This document shows, piece after piece, positions 27,986 to 37,744 of a stretch of DNA of 59,742 nucleotides. The first letter of the stretch is position 1. Every line of letters begins with the position of its first letter. Source of the stretch: Streptococcus sp. HMSC067H01 (GTDB lineage: Bacteria; Bacillota; Bacilli; Lactobacillales; Streptococcaceae). A program made the translations under genes and the position numbers. A model generated the notes under the pieces. That model ran no database searches, had not been told where the DNA came from, and saw only the letters and a program-made list of their open reading frames with translations. Where the stretch lies: assembly GCF_001814775.1 (NCBI RefSeq), contig NZ_KV817777.1, forward strand, positions 25,342 to 85,083, written 5' to 3'.

Positions 27986-28384
27986 ATGGTTATGACTGAC
28001 CCAATCGCAGACTTCCTAACTCGTATTCGTAACGCTAACCAAGCAAAACACGAAGTACTTGAAGTACCTGCATCAAACATCAAAAAAGGGATTGCTGAAA
28101 TCCTTAAACGCGAAGGTTTTGTAAAAAACGTTGAAATCATCGAAGATGACAAACAAGGCATCATCCGTGTATTCCTTAAATACGGACCAAACGGTGAAAA
28201 AGTTATCACTAACTTGAAACGTGTTTCTAAACCAGGACTTCGTGTCTACAAAAAACGTGAAGATCTTCCAAAAGTCCTTAACGGACTTGGAATTGCTATC
28301 CTTTCAACTTCAGAAGGATTGCTTACTGATAAAGAAGCTCGCCAAAAGAATGTTGGTGGAGAAGTTATCGCTTACGTTTGGTAA
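27986..28384 (+). CDS. rpsH: 30S ribosomal protein S8
   Basis: 132 residues. S8 is a primary 16S rRNA binder and, in E. coli, the repressor of the spc operon. [21 protein letters not shown] opens it and [26 protein letters not shown] closes it. It is flanked on both sides by long structured gaps, which suits a regulatory role but does not prove one. AGAGGAG lies upstream. Confidence 0.98.
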   Translation: MVMTDPIADFLTRIRNANQAKHEVLEVPASNIKKGIAEILKREGFVKNVEIIEDDKQGIIRVFLKYGPNGEKVITNLKRVSKPGLRVYKKREDLPKVLNGLGIAILSTSEGLLTDKEARQKNVGGEVIAYVW

Positions 28385-28386
28385 TA

Positions 28387-28490
28387 TTTAGTTCCCAATT
28401 TCTTTGTGACTCTTCGTTATCGTCTCTTGCCTAACCTAAAGTTATGCCTGCGAGACGATGCCTAGATTCACTTTGAAATTGAAACCTAAA
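28387..28490 (+). other. Rod-like extended hairpin between rpsH and rplF
   Basis: Nested stems TTTAG/CTAAA, CAATTTC/GAAATTG, GTGA/TCAC, TCT/AGA and ATCGTCTC/GAGACGAT, with an inner TAAC-CTAAA-GTTA. The whole spans about 104 bases. The right arm shares TTCACTTTGA with the rod at 21317-21392. Confidence 0.7.
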
Positions 28491-28572
28491 TGTTCCTTTA
28501 AATCGAGAAATCGATTTAGCCCCCGTGAAAACTGGCCGTTATGGCCTGACAATTTAACAGGAGAATAAAAAC

Positions 28573-29109
28573 ATGTCACGTATTGGTAATAAAGTTATCG
28601 TGTTGCCTGCTGGTGTTGAAATCATCAATAACGACAACGTAGTAACTGTAAAAGGATCTAAAGGAGAACTTACTCGTGAGTTCTCAAAAGATATTGAAAT
28701 CCGTGTGGAAGGTACTGAAGTAACTCTTCACCGTCCAAACGATTCAAAAGAAATGAAAACTATCCACGGAACTACTCGTGCCCTTTTGAACAACATGGTT
28801 GTTGGTGTATCAGAAGGATTCAAGAAACAACTTGAAATGCGTGGGGTTGGTTACCGTGCACAACTTCAAGGAAACAAACTTGTCTTGGCTGTTGGTAAAT
28901 CTCATCCAGATGAAGTTGAAGCTCCAGAAGGAATTACTTTTGAACTTCCAAACCCAACAAACATTGTTATCAGCGGAATTTCAAAAGAAGTAGTTGGTCA
29001 AACAGCTGCTTACGTACGTAGCCTTCGCTCACCAGAACCTTATAAAGGTAAAGGTATCCGTTACGTTGGCGAATACGTTCGTCTTAAAGAAGGTAAAACA
29101 GGTAAATAA
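28573..29109 (+). CDS. rplF: 50S ribosomal protein L6
   Basis: 178 residues: two related beta-alpha domains. The C-terminal [27 protein letters not shown] contacts the sarcin-ricin loop region and EF-G. AACAGGAG lies upstream of the ATG. A gap with two ATA-triloop hairpins follows. Confidence 0.98.
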   Translation: MSRIGNKVIVLPAGVEIINNDNVVTVKGSKGELTREFSKDIEIRVEGTEVTLHRPNDSKEMKTIHGTTRALLNNMVVGVSEGFKKQLEMRGVGYRAQLQGNKLVLAVGKSHPDEVEAPEGITFELPNPTNIVISGISKEVVGQTAAYVRSLRSPEPYKGKGIRYVGEYVRLKEGKTGK

Positions 29110-29115
29110 TCTTGA

Positions 29116-29168
29116 GTGGTTGAATATCAACCACCAAGCTATTTTCCAACTTTGTGCATAGCACACAA
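29116..29168 (+). other. Two small hairpins between rplF and rplR
   Basis: GTGGTTGA-ATA-TCAACCAC (29116-29134) and TGTGC-ATA-GCACA (about 29153-29165). Both have the same ATA triloop. No U-tract is present. Confidence 0.6.
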
Positions 29169-29191
29169 TTAAAACTAAAGAGGTGAAAACT

Positions 29192-29548
29192 GTGATTTCT
29201 AAACCAGATAAAAACAAACTCCGCCAAAAACGCCACCGTCGCGTTCGCGGAAAACTCTCTGGAACTGCTGATCGCCCACGTTTGAACGTATTCCGTTCTA
29301 ATACAGGCATCTACGCTCAAGTTATTGATGACGTAGCGGGTGTAACGCTCGCAAGTGCTTCAACTCTTGACAAAGAAGTTTCAAAAGGAACAAAAACTGA
29401 ACAAGCCGTTGCTGTCGGTAAACTCGTTGCAGAACGTGCAAACGCTAAAGGTATTTCAGAAGTGGTGTTCGACCGCGGTGGATATCTATATCACGGACGT
29501 GTGAAAGCTTTGGCTGATGCAGCTCGTGAAAACGGATTGAAATTCTAA
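29192..29548 (+). CDS. rplR: 50S ribosomal protein L18
   Basis: 118 residues. With L5 and 5S rRNA it forms the central protuberance. [20 protein letters not shown] and [26 protein letters not shown] are the family blocks. It starts at GTG (MISKPDKNK) with GAGGTG about seven bases upstream. A GTG nine bases earlier in the same frame is part of that ribosome binding site. Confidence 0.95.
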
Positions 29549-29565
29549 TAGGAGGACACTAGAAA

Positions 29566-30060
29566 ATGGCATTTAAAGACAATGCAGTTGAATTTGAAGA
29601 ACGCGTAGTTGCTGTCAACCGTGTTACAAAAGTTGTTAAAGGTGGACGTCGTCTTCGTTTCGCAGCTCTTGTAGTCGTTGGTGACCACAACGGTCGCGTA
29701 GGATTTGGTACTGGTAAAGCTCAAGAAGTTCCAGAAGCAATCCGCAAAGCAGTAGAAGATGCTAAGAAAAACTTGATCGAAGTTCCTATGGTTGGAACAA
29801 CAATCCCACACGAAGTTATTTCAGAATTCGGTGGAGCTAAAGTATTGTTGAAACCTGCTGTAGAAGGTTCTGGAGTTGCCGCTGGTGGTGCTGTTCGTGC
29901 CGTTATCGAGTTGGCAGGTGTAGCTGATGTTACATCTAAATCTCTTGGCTCAAATACTCCAATCAACATTGTTCGCGCAACTGTTGAAGGTTTGAAACAA
30001 TTGAAACGCGCTGAAGAAGTTGCTGCCCTTCGTGGTATCTCAGTTTCTGATTTGGCATAA
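29566..30060 (+). CDS. rpsE: 30S ribosomal protein S5
   Basis: 164 residues. S5 helps set decoding accuracy; the N-terminal loop [24 protein letters not shown] is the site of known spectinomycin-resistance changes and looks wild type. TAGGAGG lies upstream. It is followed closely by rpmD. Confidence 0.98.
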   Translation: MAFKDNAVEFEERVVAVNRVTKVVKGGRRLRFAALVVVGDHNGRVGFGTGKAQEVPEAIRKAVEDAKKNLIEVPMVGTTIPHEVISEFGGAKVLLKPAVEGSGVAAGGAVRAVIELAGVADVTSKSLGSNTPINIVRATVEGLKQLKRAEEVAALRGISVSDLA

Positions 30061-30073
30061 GAAAGGGGATAAA

Positions 30074-30256
30074 ATGGCTCAAATTAAAATTACTTTGACT
30101 AAGTCTCCAATCGGACGCATTCCATCACAACGTAAAACTGTTGTAGCACTTGGACTTGGCAAATTGAACAGCTCTGTTATTAAAGAAGATAACGCTGCAA
30201 TCCGTGGTATGATCACTGCAGTATCTCACTTGGTAACAGTTGAAGAAGTAAACTAA
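30074..30256 (+). CDS. rpmD: 50S ribosomal protein L30
   Basis: 60 residues, from [15 protein letters not shown] to VEEVN. L30 is a small protein on the 50S solvent face. The start is the ATG at 30074 with AAAGGGG upstream; a longer in-frame extension back into rpsE has no support. A gap of 146 bases with three hairpins follows. Confidence 0.96.
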   Translation: MAQIKITLTKSPIGRIPSQRKTVVALGLGKLNSSVIKEDNAAIRGMITAVSHLVTVEEVN

Positions 30257-30263
30257 TTAAATG

Positions 30264-30366
30264 TTAGGGGATGTGCAGTATACCATCCCCTAAAACTAGA
30301 TATAGTCATCTTTGATGACAAAGGTATAGGCGAGTTGATAAGAGAGACAACCTTTTCTCTCTTATC
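30264..30366 (+). other. Three strong hairpins between rpmD and rplO
   Basis: TTAGGGGATG/CATCCCCTAA (30264-30273 with 30284-30293), GTCATC-TTT-GATGAC (30305-30319), and GATAAGAGAG/CTCTCTTATC (30337-30346 with 30357-30366). The arms are perfect, and none is followed by a T-run. Confidence 0.7.
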
Positions 30367-30402
30367 GGCGCTAGCATTTTACAAAAGAGGAGAAAATATA
30401 TA

Positions 30403-30843
30403 ATGAAACTTCATGAATTGAAACCTGCAGAAGGTTCTCGTAAAACTCGTAACCGTGTTGGTCGTGGTACTTCATCAGGTAACGGTAAAACATCTGGACG
30501 TGGTCAAAAAGGTCAAAAAGCTCGTAGCGGTGGCGGAGTTCGCCTTGGTTTTGAGGGTGGACAAACTCCATTGTTCCGTCGTCTTCCAAAACGTGGATTC
30601 ACTAACATCAACGCTAAAGAATACGCAATTGTTAACCTTGACCAATTGAACGTCTTTGAAGATGGTGCAGAAGTAACTCCAGTTGTTCTTATCGAAGCAG
30701 GAATTGTTAAAGCTGAAAAATCAGGTATCAAAATCCTTGGTAACGGTGAGTTGACTAAGAAATTGTCTGTGAAAGCAGCTAAATTCTCTAAATCAGCTGA
30801 AGAAGCTATCACTGCTAAAGGTGGTTCAGTAGAAGTCATCTAA
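30403..30843 (+). CDS. rplO: 50S ribosomal protein L15
   Basis: 146 residues. The Gly/Arg/Lys-rich N-terminal arm ([32 protein letters not shown]) threads into 23S rRNA. AGAGGAG lies upstream. It ends 12 bases before secY, the usual arrangement, so it probably shares its transcript and stoichiometry with the translocase. Confidence 0.97.
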   Translation: MKLHELKPAEGSRKTRNRVGRGTSSGNGKTSGRGQKGQKARSGGGVRLGFEGGQTPLFRRLPKRGFTNINAKEYAIVNLDQLNVFEDGAEVTPVVLIEAGIVKAEKSGIKILGNGELTKKLSVKAAKFSKSAEEAITAKGGSVEVI

Positions 30844-30855
30844 GAGAGGTGACCT

Positions 30856-32166
30856 ATGTTTTTTAAATTATTGAGAGAAGCTCTCAAGGTCAAGCAAGTT
30901 CGATCAAAAATTCTTTTTACAATTTTTATAGTCTTGGTCTTCCGTATCGGGACTAGTATTACAGTTCCATGGGTCAATGCCAACAGCTTGAATGCTTTGA
31001 GTGGTCTATCTTTTCTAAATATGTTGAGCTTGGTGTCTGGTAATGCCATGAAAAACTTCTCAGTTTTTGCACTTGGTGTTAGTCCATACATTACTGCTTC
31101 TATCGTTGTCCAGCTCTTACAAATGGATTTATTACCAAAGTTTGTGGAGTGGGGCAAACAAGGGGAAGTTGGTCGTAGAAAGTTAAATCAAGCAACTCGT
31201 TACATTGCCCTTGTACTTGCATTTGTGCAATCTATCGGGATTACAGCTGGTTTTAATGCTTTATCTGGAGCTAAACTCTTGACTGTTCCTCTAACACCAC
31301 AAGTTTTCCTTGTGATTGGAGGAATCCTAACAGCAGGTAGTATGATTGTTACTTGGTTGGGTGAACAGATTACTGATAAGGGATATGGGAATGGTGTCTC
31401 TATGATTATCTTTGCAGGGATTGTTGCTTCAATTCCTGATATGATCAAGGGCATCTATGTAGACTATTTTGTCAACGTACCAAGTGACCGCTTGACTTCA
31501 TCCCTCATTTTTGTAGGAATTTTAATCGTAGCTGTCTTGTTGATTATCTATTTCACAACATATGTGCAACAAGCAGAATATAAGATTCCAATTCAGTATA
31601 CCAAGGTAGCGCAAGGTGCTCCATCTAGTTCATATCTGCCTTTGAAGATTAACCCTGCTGGAGTTATCCCGGTTATCTTTGCAAGTTCCATCACAGCAGC
31701 ACCAGCAGCAATTTTGCAATTTGTTAGTGCATCTGGACTGGACTGGGCTTGGGTTCGTACAGCTCAGGAGTTGTTGTCGACAACAGCGCCAACAGGTATT
31801 GCTCTATATGCTTTGCTGATTATTCTCTTTACATTCTTCTATACGTTTGTACAGATTAATCCTGAGAAAGCAGCAGAGAATTTACAAAAGAGCGGTGCTT
31901 ACATTCACGGTGTCCGTCCTGGTAAAGGGACTGAAGAATATATGTCAAAACTTCTTCGTCGTCTTGCCACAGTCGGCTCACTCTTCCTTGGTGTGATTTC
32001 TATTTTACCGATTGTGGCTAAGGATGTCTTTGGTCTTTCAGAAGTCGTTGCTTTTGGAGGTACCAGTCTCTTGATCATTATCTCAACAGGTATTGAAGGA
32101 ATCAAACAATTGGAAGGTTATCTATTGAAACGTAAATATGTTGGTTTCATGAATACAACAGAATAA
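30856..32166 (+). CDS. secY: Protein translocase subunit SecY
   Basis: 436 residues with ten membrane helices, forming the channel of the general secretion pathway with SecE and SecG. The cytoplasmic loop with QINPEKAAENLQKSGAYIHGVRPGKGTEEY (about residues 335-364) docks SecA and ribosomes. AGAGAGGTG lies upstream of the ATG. YidC and YajC of the same machinery are encoded later in this window. Confidence 0.98.
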   Translation: MFFKLLREALKVKQVRSKILFTIFIVLVFRIGTSITVPWVNANSLNALSGLSFLNMLSLVSGNAMKNFSVFALGVSPYITASIVVQLLQMDLLPKFVEWGKQGEVGRRKLNQATRYIALVLAFVQSIGITAGFNALSGAKLLTVPLTPQVFLVIGGILTAGSMIVTWLGEQITDKGYGNGVSMIIFAGIVASIPDMIKGIYVDYFVNVPSDRLTSSLIFVGILIVAVLLIIYFTTYVQQAEYKIPIQYTKVAQGAPSSSYLPLKINPAGVIPVIFASSITAAPAAILQFVSASGLDWAWVRTAQELLSTTAPTGIALYALLIILFTFFYTFVQINPEKAAENLQKSGAYIHGVRPGKGTEEYMSKLLRRLATVGSLFLGVISILPIVAKDVFGLSEVVAFGGTSLLIIISTGIEGIKQLEGYLLKRKYVGFMNTTE

Positions 32167-32198
32167 TTGTAATAGAAAATAAAATTCACTATTGCTCA

Positions 32199-32248
32199 GA
32201 GAGTGGAGTGTAAAAATCAAAGACCTTGTCAGATTTTTTACTCCTCTC
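32199..32248 (+). other. Hairpin between secY and adk
   Basis: GAGAG-T-GGAGT-GTA-AAAATC pairs with GATTTTTT-ACTCC-T-CTC over 50 bases. It is followed only by TTCTATTTTG, so it is at best a weak terminator; it may attenuate transcription between secY and adk. Confidence 0.55.
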
Positions 32249-32321
32249 TTCTATTTTGTTCTTAAATAGGAGTTGAAATGAATTTTTGCTTCTATTTAAA
32301 AACAAAAAAGGAGTTTGAATC

Positions 32322-32960
32322 ATGAATCTTTTGATTATGGGATTGCCTGGTGCAGGTAAGGGAACACAAGCAGCTAGAATTGTGGAACAATTTCATGTAG
32401 CTCATATCTCAACAGGAGATATGTTCCGTGCTGCGATGGCTAACCAAACTGAAATGGGTGTTCTAGCCAAGTCTTACATTGATAAGGGTGAGTTGGTTCC
32501 AGATGAAGTTACAAACGGAATCGTTAAAGAACGTTTGGCTCAAGGTGACATTAAGGAAAAAGGATTCCTCTTAGACGGATTCCCTCGTACCATTGAACAA
32601 GCCCACGCTTTGGATCAAATTTTGGTAGACCTTGGTCTTGAACTTGAGGGTGTAATCAATATTGAAGTAGATCCATCATGTCTACTCGAACGTTTGAGTG
32701 GTCGTATCATTCACCGTGAAACTGGCGAAACTTTCCACAAAGTTTTCAACCCACCAGTTGATTACAAAGAAGAAGACTACTATCAACGTGAAGATGACAA
32801 ACCAGAGACAGTAAAACGTCGTTTGGATGTCAATATTGCCCAAGGTGAACCGATTATTGCTCACTATCGTGCTAAAGGTTTGGTACATGATATCGAAGGT
32901 AATCAAGATATCAATGATGTATTTGCAGATATTGAAAAAGTATTGACAAAATTGAAATAA
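32322..32960 (+). CDS. adk: Adenylate kinase
   Basis: 212 residues, long-lid form. The P-loop GLPGAGKGT is at 7-15, the NMP-binding region has STGDMFRAA, and the lid has [22 protein letters not shown]. The lid lacks the four cysteines of zinc-binding adenylate kinases, so it should be stabilised by hydrogen bonds. It catalyses ATP + AMP to 2 ADP. Its place after secY is standard. AAAAGGAG lies upstream. Confidence 0.97.
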   Translation: MNLLIMGLPGAGKGTQAARIVEQFHVAHISTGDMFRAAMANQTEMGVLAKSYIDKGELVPDEVTNGIVKERLAQGDIKEKGFLLDGFPRTIEQAHALDQILVDLGLELEGVINIEVDPSCLLERLSGRIIHRETGETFHKVFNPPVDYKEEDYYQREDDKPETVKRRLDVNIAQGEPIIAHYRAKGLVHDIEGNQDINDVFADIEKVLTKLK

Positions 32961-32975
32961 AAGCGTTTTTCATGC

Positions 32976-33004
32976 TTGCAAAATGTCTCTACAAATGTTA
33001 TACT
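32976..33004 (+). promoter_or_regulatory. Internal promoter before infA
   Basis: TTGCAA (32976-32981), 17-base spacer, TATACT (32999-33004). It would drive infA-rpmJ-rpsM-rpsK-rpoA-rplQ independently of the S10 promoter, and uses the same TTGCAA -35. Confidence 0.7.
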
Positions 33005-33077
33005 GAGTTAGTCTGACTTATAATTGTTGTCTCTGTGTCTAGAGGCATCAAATCGAAATTTATGGAGGTACTTTTGC

Positions 33078-33296
33078 GTGGCAAAAGACGATGTGATTGA
33101 AGTTGAAGGCAAAGTAGTTGATACCATGCCGAATGCAATGTTTACGGTTGAACTTGAAAATGGACATCAGATTTTAGCAACAGTTTCTGGTAAAATTCGT
33201 AAAAACTATATTCGTATTTTAGCGGGAGATCGTGTTACTGTCGAAATGAGTCCATATGACTTGACACGTGGACGTATCACTTACCGCTTTAAATAA
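33078..33296 (+). CDS. infA: Translation initiation factor IF-1
   Basis: 72 residues, exactly the usual size: [21 protein letters not shown] to RGRITYRFK, an OB fold that covers the A site during initiation. It starts with GTG, with TGGAGG about ten bases upstream. It is the first gene after the internal promoter. Confidence 0.97.
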   Translation: MAKDDVIEVEGKVVDTMPNAMFTVELENGHQILATVSGKIRKNYIRILAGDRVTVEMSPYDLTRGRITYRFK

Positions 33297-33320
33297 TCGA
33301 AAAACTTGGAGGGATAAGAA

Positions 33321-33437
33321 ATGAAAGTAAGACCATCGGTCAAACCAATTTGCGAATACTGTAAAGTAATTCGTCGTAATGGTCGTGTTATGGTAATTTG
33401 CCCAGCAAATCCAAAACACAAACAACGTCAAGGATAA
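33321..33437 (+). CDS. rpmJ: 50S ribosomal protein L36
   Basis: 38 residues: [20 protein letters not shown] to KHKQRQG. The zinc ribbon keeps Cys11 and Cys14, a third Cys27 (VICP) and His33, so this is the zinc-binding form. TTGGAGGG lies upstream. It is the smallest annotated ribosomal gene in the cluster. Confidence 0.97.
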
Positions 33438-33454
33438 GATAGAAAGGAGAAAAC

Positions 33455-33820
33455 ATGGCTCGTATTGCTGGAGTTGACATTCCAAATGACAAACGCGTAG
33501 TAATTTCATTGACTTATGTGTACGGTATCGGACTTCCAACATCTAAGAAAATCTTGGCAGCTGCTGGAATTTCAGAAGATGTACGTGTTCGCGATCTTAC
33601 ATCAGATCAAGAAGATGCTATCCGTCGTGAAGTGGATGCAATCAAAGTTGAAGGTGATCTTCGTCGTGAAGTTAACTTGAACATCAAACGTTTGATGGAA
33701 ATCGGTTCATACCGTGGTATCCGTCACCGTCGTGGACTTCCTGTCCGTGGACAAAACACTAAAAACAACGCTCGCACTCGTAAAGGTAAAGCTGTTGCGA
33801 TTGCTGGTAAGAAAAAATAA
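33455..33820 (+). CDS. rpsM: 30S ribosomal protein S13
   Basis: 121 residues. S13 is in the 30S head and bridges to L5. [25 protein letters not shown] and the basic tail [26 protein letters not shown] are typical. AAAGGAG lies upstream. Confidence 0.98.
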   Translation: MARIAGVDIPNDKRVVISLTYVYGIGLPTSKKILAAAGISEDVRVRDLTSDQEDAIRREVDAIKVEGDLRREVNLNIKRLMEIGSYRGIRHRRGLPVRGQNTKNNARTRKGKAVAIAGKKK

Positions 33821-33837
33821 TATAGGAGGTAAAAGTC

Positions 33838-34221
33838 TTGGCTAAACCAACACGTAAACGTCGTGTGAAAAAGAATATCGAATCTGGTATTGCTCATATT
33901 CACGCTACATTTAATAACACTATTGTTATGATTACTGATGTGCATGGTAATGCAATTGCTTGGTCATCAGCTGGTGCTCTTGGTTTCAAAGGTTCTCGTA
34001 AATCTACACCATTTGCTGCTCAAATGGCTTCAGAAGCTGCTGCTAAATCTGCACAAGAACACGGTCTTAAGTCAGTTGAAGTTACTGTTAAAGGTCCAGG
34101 TTCTGGTCGTGAGTCAGCTATTCGTGCTCTTGCTGCCGCTGGTCTTGAAGTAACAGCAATTCGTGATGTGACTCCAGTGCCACACAATGGTGCTCGTCCT
34201 CCAAAACGTCGCCGTGTATAA
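33838..34221 (+). CDS. rpsK: 30S ribosomal protein S11
   Basis: 127 residues, on the 30S platform near the Shine-Dalgarno helix. [22 protein letters not shown] and [18 protein letters not shown] are conserved. It starts with TTG, preceded by a strong ATAGGAGG, an uncommon start for an essential ribosomal protein. Confidence 0.96.
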
Positions 34222-34263
34222 TCATAACCTTACACTGCTTTTCGTTTAAGAGGGAGTAACTAA

Positions 34264-35199
34264 ATGATCGAGTTTGAAAAACCAAATATAACAAAAATTG
34301 ATGAAAATAAAGATTATGGCAAGTTTGTAATCGAACCGCTTGAACGTGGTTACGGTACAACACTTGGTAACTCTCTTCGTCGTGTACTTCTAGCTTCTCT
34401 TCCAGGGGCTGCAGTTACATCTATCAATATCGAAGGTGTATTGCATGAATTTGATACAGTTCCGGGTGTTCGCGAAGACGTGATGCAAATCATTCTGAAC
34501 ATCAAAGGTATTGCAGTAAAATCTTATGTTAAAGACGAAAAGATCATTGAACTAGATGTGCAAGGTCCTGCTGAAATTACAGCTGGAGATATCTTGACAG
34601 ATAGCGACATTGAAATTGTAAATCCAGATCATTATCTCTTTACAATCGGTAAAGGTTCTTCTCTAAGAGCGACAATGACTGTTAACAGTGGTCGTGGATA
34701 TGTACCTGCTGATGAAAATAAAAAAGATAATGCACCAGTTGGAACACTTGCTGTAGATTCTATTTATACACCAGTTACAAAAGTCAACTATCAAGTTGAA
34801 CCTGCTCGTGTAGGTAGCAATGATGGTTTCGACAAATTAACCCTTGAAATCTTGACTAATGGAACAATTATTCCAGAAGATGCTTTAGGGCTTTCAGCAC
34901 GTATCTTGACAGAGCACCTTGATTTGTTTACAAATCTTACAGAGATTGCTAAGTCAGCAGAAGTGATGAAAGAAGCTGATACTGAATCGGACGACCGTAT
35001 CTTGGAACGTACGATTGAGGAACTTGACTTGTCTGTGCGTTCATACAACTGTTTGAAACGTGCCGGTATCAACACTGTGCATGATTTGACAGAAAAATCT
35101 GAAGCAGAGATGATGAAAGTAAGAAATCTTGGACGCAAGAGTTTGGAAGAAGTGAAAGTCAAACTCATTGATTTGGGTCTTGGATTAAAAGATAAATAA
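34264..35199 (+). CDS. rpoA: RNA polymerase alpha subunit
   Basis: 311 residues: an N-terminal assembly domain ([21 protein letters not shown]), an acidic linker near 228-243, and a C-terminal domain with [22 protein letters not shown] that binds UP elements and activators. GAGGGAG lies upstream of the ATG. Confidence 0.98.
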   Translation: MIEFEKPNITKIDENKDYGKFVIEPLERGYGTTLGNSLRRVLLASLPGAAVTSINIEGVLHEFDTVPGVREDVMQIILNIKGIAVKSYVKDEKIIELDVQGPAEITAGDILTDSDIEIVNPDHYLFTIGKGSSLRATMTVNSGRGYVPADENKKDNAPVGTLAVDSIYTPVTKVNYQVEPARVGSNDGFDKLTLEILTNGTIIPEDALGLSARILTEHLDLFTNLTEIAKSAEVMKEADTESDDRILERTIEELDLSVRSYNCLKRAGINTVHDLTEKSEAEMMKVRNLGRKSLEEVKVKLIDLGLGLKDK

Positions 35200-35210
35200 A
35201 GGAGGAATAA

Positions 35211-35597
35211 ATGGCTTACCGTAAACTAGGACGCACTAGCTCACAACGTAAAGCAATGCTTCGCGATTTGACAACTGACCTTTTGATCAACGAATCAATC
35301 GTGACAACTGAAGCTCGTGCTAAAGAAATCCGTAAAACTGTTGAAAAAATGATTACTCTAGGTAAACGTGGTGATTTGCATGCACGTCGTCAAGCTGCTG
35401 CTTTCGTACGTAATGAAATCGCATCTGAAAACTATGATGAAGCAACTGATAAGTACACTTCTACTACAGCACTTCAAAAATTGTTCTCAGAAATCGCACC
35501 TCGTTATGCTGAGCGTAACGGTGGATACACTCGTATCCTTAAAACTGAACCACGTCGTGGTGATGCAGCGCCAATGGCGATCATCGAATTAGTATAA
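35211..35597 (+). CDS. rplQ: 50S ribosomal protein L17
   Basis: 128 residues, the last gene of the alpha operon, near the tunnel exit. [22 protein letters not shown] and [24 protein letters not shown] are diagnostic. AAAGGAGG lies upstream. A long structured 3' region follows. Confidence 0.98.
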   Translation: MAYRKLGRTSSQRKAMLRDLTTDLLINESIVTTEARAKEIRKTVEKMITLGKRGDLHARRQAAAFVRNEIASENYDEATDKYTSTTALQKLFSEIAPRYAERNGGYTRILKTEPRRGDAAPMAIIELV

Positions 35598-35613
35598 AAT
35601 CATCAATTTTGTT

Positions 35614-35698
35614 GAGTGTTATGATGATGGAGTCTTGTGCTCTTAGTCTAGCTCTGGTCTACCGCTAGGACTTATGTCCTAGCGGGAACACTCATCAT
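35614..35698 (+). other. Compound structure after rplQ, possible pseudoknot
   Basis: GAGTGTT (35614-35620) pairs with AACACTC (35687-35693) and encloses the perfect hairpin CCGCTAGGAC-TTAT-GTCCTAGCGG (35662-35685). ATGATG (35621-35626) inside can also pair with CATCAT (35693-35698) outside, giving competing or pseudoknotted folds. Confidence 0.55.
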
Positions 35699-35711
35699 AA
35701 GATGATAAGGT

Positions 35712-35770
35712 AGACGCTTGTTTACGAAATTGTTTTTTTCTTAAGAACAATTTCGTAAGCAGGCGTTTTT
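35712..35770 (+). terminator. Terminator of the ribosomal protein cluster
   Basis: A long stem of more than 20 bp: ACGCTTG-TTACGAAATTGTT pairs with AACAATTTCGTAA-CAGGCGT, followed by TTTTT. It is the strongest terminator in the window. Confidence 0.93.
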
Positions 35771-35863
35771 GAGTATTTTATTAAGAAATATGCTATACTA
35801 TTGAAAAAGAAAATCAACAATGTTCATTTTTTCAGAAATACTAGTGAAGAAGTTGTGAGTAAA

Positions 35864-35901
35864 ATACTCAATAAAATTTAAAGAGTAAACTAGGAAGCTA
35901 G
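35864..35901 (+). repeat. Degenerate BOX-A-like repeat
   Basis: The stretch ATACTCAATAAAATTTAAAG followed by AGTAAACTAGGAAGCTAG resembles the first part of the pneumococcal BOX element as I remember it (TACTCAATGAAAATCAAAGA, then GCAAACTAGGAAGCTAG). No clear boxB or boxC follows. The rest of 35902-36076 holds no gene that I can see. Confidence 0.5.
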
Positions 35902-36076
35902 TTACAGAATAGAAAGCATCAAGGGAAGCACCGCTAGAAGGTTTTCAAAGTGTGTCATTTTAAAAGCTTGATTGTCTCTAGGTTAGTTAGGTCTAGCTTG
36001 ACTAATCCTTGTTTACCCCTGTCCTTGTATTTTAGAAAAAAAGAACAATGTATTATGTTGGAAACGGAGTTTAATC

Positions 36077-36343
36077 ATGAAGGCTATAATTACAGTTGTA
36101 GGTAAAGATAAGTCTGGTATTGTTGCGGGTGTTGCATCGAAAATTGCAGAGTTAGGCTTAAATATCGATGATATTTCACAAACAGTTTTAGATGAATATT
36201 TTACCATGATGGCAGTTGTTACCAGTGATGAAAAGCAAGATTTTACTTATCTTAGAAACGAATTTGAGGTTTTTGGTCAGACTTTGAATGTCAAAATCAA
36301 TATTCAAAGTGCAGCTATTTTTGATGCTATGTACAACATCTAG
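36077..36343 (+). CDS. ACT-domain protein (UPF0237)
   Basis: 88 residues, a single ACT domain ([32 protein letters not shown]), the fold that binds small ligands, often amino acids. It lies nine bases upstream of the DUF711 gene; the pair is conserved in many Firmicutes, so they probably act together. Ligand and process are unknown. ACGGAG lies upstream. Confidence 0.88.
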   Translation: MKAIITVVGKDKSGIVAGVASKIAELGLNIDDISQTVLDEYFTMMAVVTSDEKQDFTYLRNEFEVFGQTLNVKINIQSAAIFDAMYNI

Positions 36344-36351
36344 GAGGGGTC

Positions 36352-37689
36352 ATGGATATTAGACAAGTTACCGAAACAATCGCTATGATTGAGGAGCAAA
36401 ACTTTGACATTAGAACCATTACCATGGGGATTTCCCTTTTGGACTGTATTGATCCTGATATTCATCGTGCTGCGGAGAAAATTTATCAAAAGATTACAAC
36501 CAAGGCGGCTAATTTAGTGGCTGTTGGAGATGAAATTGCGGCTGAGTTAGGAATTCCCATTGTAAATAAACGTGTGTCCGTAACTCCAATTTCCTTGATC
36601 GGTGCTGCTACAGATGCAAGGGACTATGTTCCATTAGCCAAGGCTTTGGACAGAGCTGCTAAGGAAATTGGTGTTGATTTTATTGGTGGTTTTTCTGCCT
36701 TGGTACAAAAGGGTTACCAAAAAGGTGATGAGATTCTCATCAATTCCATTCCTCGTGCCTTAGCAGAAACGGATAAAGTTTGTTCATCAGTAAATATCGG
36801 TTCTACCAAATCGGGTATCAATATGACTGCAGTAGCGGATATGGGGCGTATTATCAAGGAGACAGCTTCTCTATCTGATATGGGTGCGGCTAAATTAGTT
36901 ATATTTGCCAACGCGGTAGAGGACAATCCTTTTATGGCAGGCGCTTTTCATGGTGTAGGTGAAGCAGATGTCATCATCAATGTAGGTGTTTCAGGACCGG
37001 GTGTTGTCAAACGTGCCTTGGAAAAGGTTCGAGGTCAGAGCTTTGATGTTGTTGCTGAAACTGTTAAAAAAACAGCTTTCAAGATTACCCGTATTGGTCA
37101 ATTGGTTGGTCAAATGGCTAGTGAGCGCCTCGGAGTTGATTTTGGGATTGTAGATTTGAGCTTGGCACCAACTCCTGCGGTTGGAGATTCAGTAGCACGT
37201 GTACTTGAGGAAATGGGACTAGAGATCGTTGGAACACACGGAACGACGGCTGCCTTGGCTCTCTTGAATGACCAAGTTAAGAAGGGCGGAGTTATGGCCT
37301 GCAATCAAGTTGGTGGTTTGTCTGGTGCCTTTATCCCTGTTTCTGAGGATGAGGGGATGATTGCTGCAGTGCAAAACGGCTCGCTTAATTTGGAAAAATT
37401 AGAAGCTATGACGGCTATCTGTTCAGTTGGTTTGGATATGATTGCCATTCCTGAGGATACACCTGCAGAAACGATTGCGGCAATGATTGCTGATGAAGCT
37501 GCTATCGGGGTCATCAATATGAAAACAACAGCTGTACGTATTATTCCAAAGGGTAAAGAAGGCGATATGATTGAGTTTGGTGGCTTGCTAGGAACTGCCC
37601 CAGTTATGAAAGTCAATGGAGCTTCTTCGGCTGATTTCATTGCTCGTGGAGGACAGATTCCAGCTCCAATCCATAGTTTTAAAAATTAA
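36352..37689 (+). CDS. UPF0210/DUF711 family protein
   Basis: 445 residues, the full length of the family. Conserved blocks include [14 protein letters not shown] near the N-terminus, [12 protein letters not shown], and the Gly/Ala-rich C-terminal half. Structures of this family show a fold related to glycyl-radical-like barrels, but no activity is established. TAGGAGG lies upstream. It is cotranscribed with the ACT-domain gene. Confidence 0.85.
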   Translation: MDIRQVTETIAMIEEQNFDIRTITMGISLLDCIDPDIHRAAEKIYQKITTKAANLVAVGDEIAAELGIPIVNKRVSVTPISLIGAATDARDYVPLAKALDRAAKEIGVDFIGGFSALVQKGYQKGDEILINSIPRALAETDKVCSSVNIGSTKSGINMTAVADMGRIIKETASLSDMGAAKLVIFANAVEDNPFMAGAFHGVGEADVIINVGVSGPGVVKRALEKVRGQSFDVVAETVKKTAFKITRIGQLVGQMASERLGVDFGIVDLSLAPTPAVGDSVARVLEEMGLEIVGTHGTTAALALLNDQVKKGGVMACNQVGGLSGAFIPVSEDEGMIAAVQNGSLNLEKLEAMTAICSVGLDMIAIPEDTPAETIAAMIADEAAIGVINMKTTAVRIIPKGKEGDMIEFGGLLGTAPVMKVNGASSADFIARGGQIPAPIHSFKN

Positions 37690-37705
37690 AAAGAAATGGA
37701 ATCTG

Positions 37706-37743
37706 TTTAAGTTGGGTTTAAGGATAGACAGGTATACTATAAT
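37706..37743 (+). promoter_or_regulatory. CiaR-type promoter: TTTAAG-N5-TTTAAG with -10
   Basis: TTTAAG (37706-37711), TTGGG, TTTAAG (37717-37722), ten bases, then TATACT (37733-37738). The direct repeat with 5-base spacing is the known CiaR binding site of streptococcal csRNA promoters; both copies are perfect. Confidence 0.88.
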
Positions 37744-37744
37744 C

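Noticed and set aside
33024..33077. 18-codon extension of IF-1
   Set aside because: IF-1 is 72 residues in related bacteria, and the GTG at 33078 has TGGAGG upstream.
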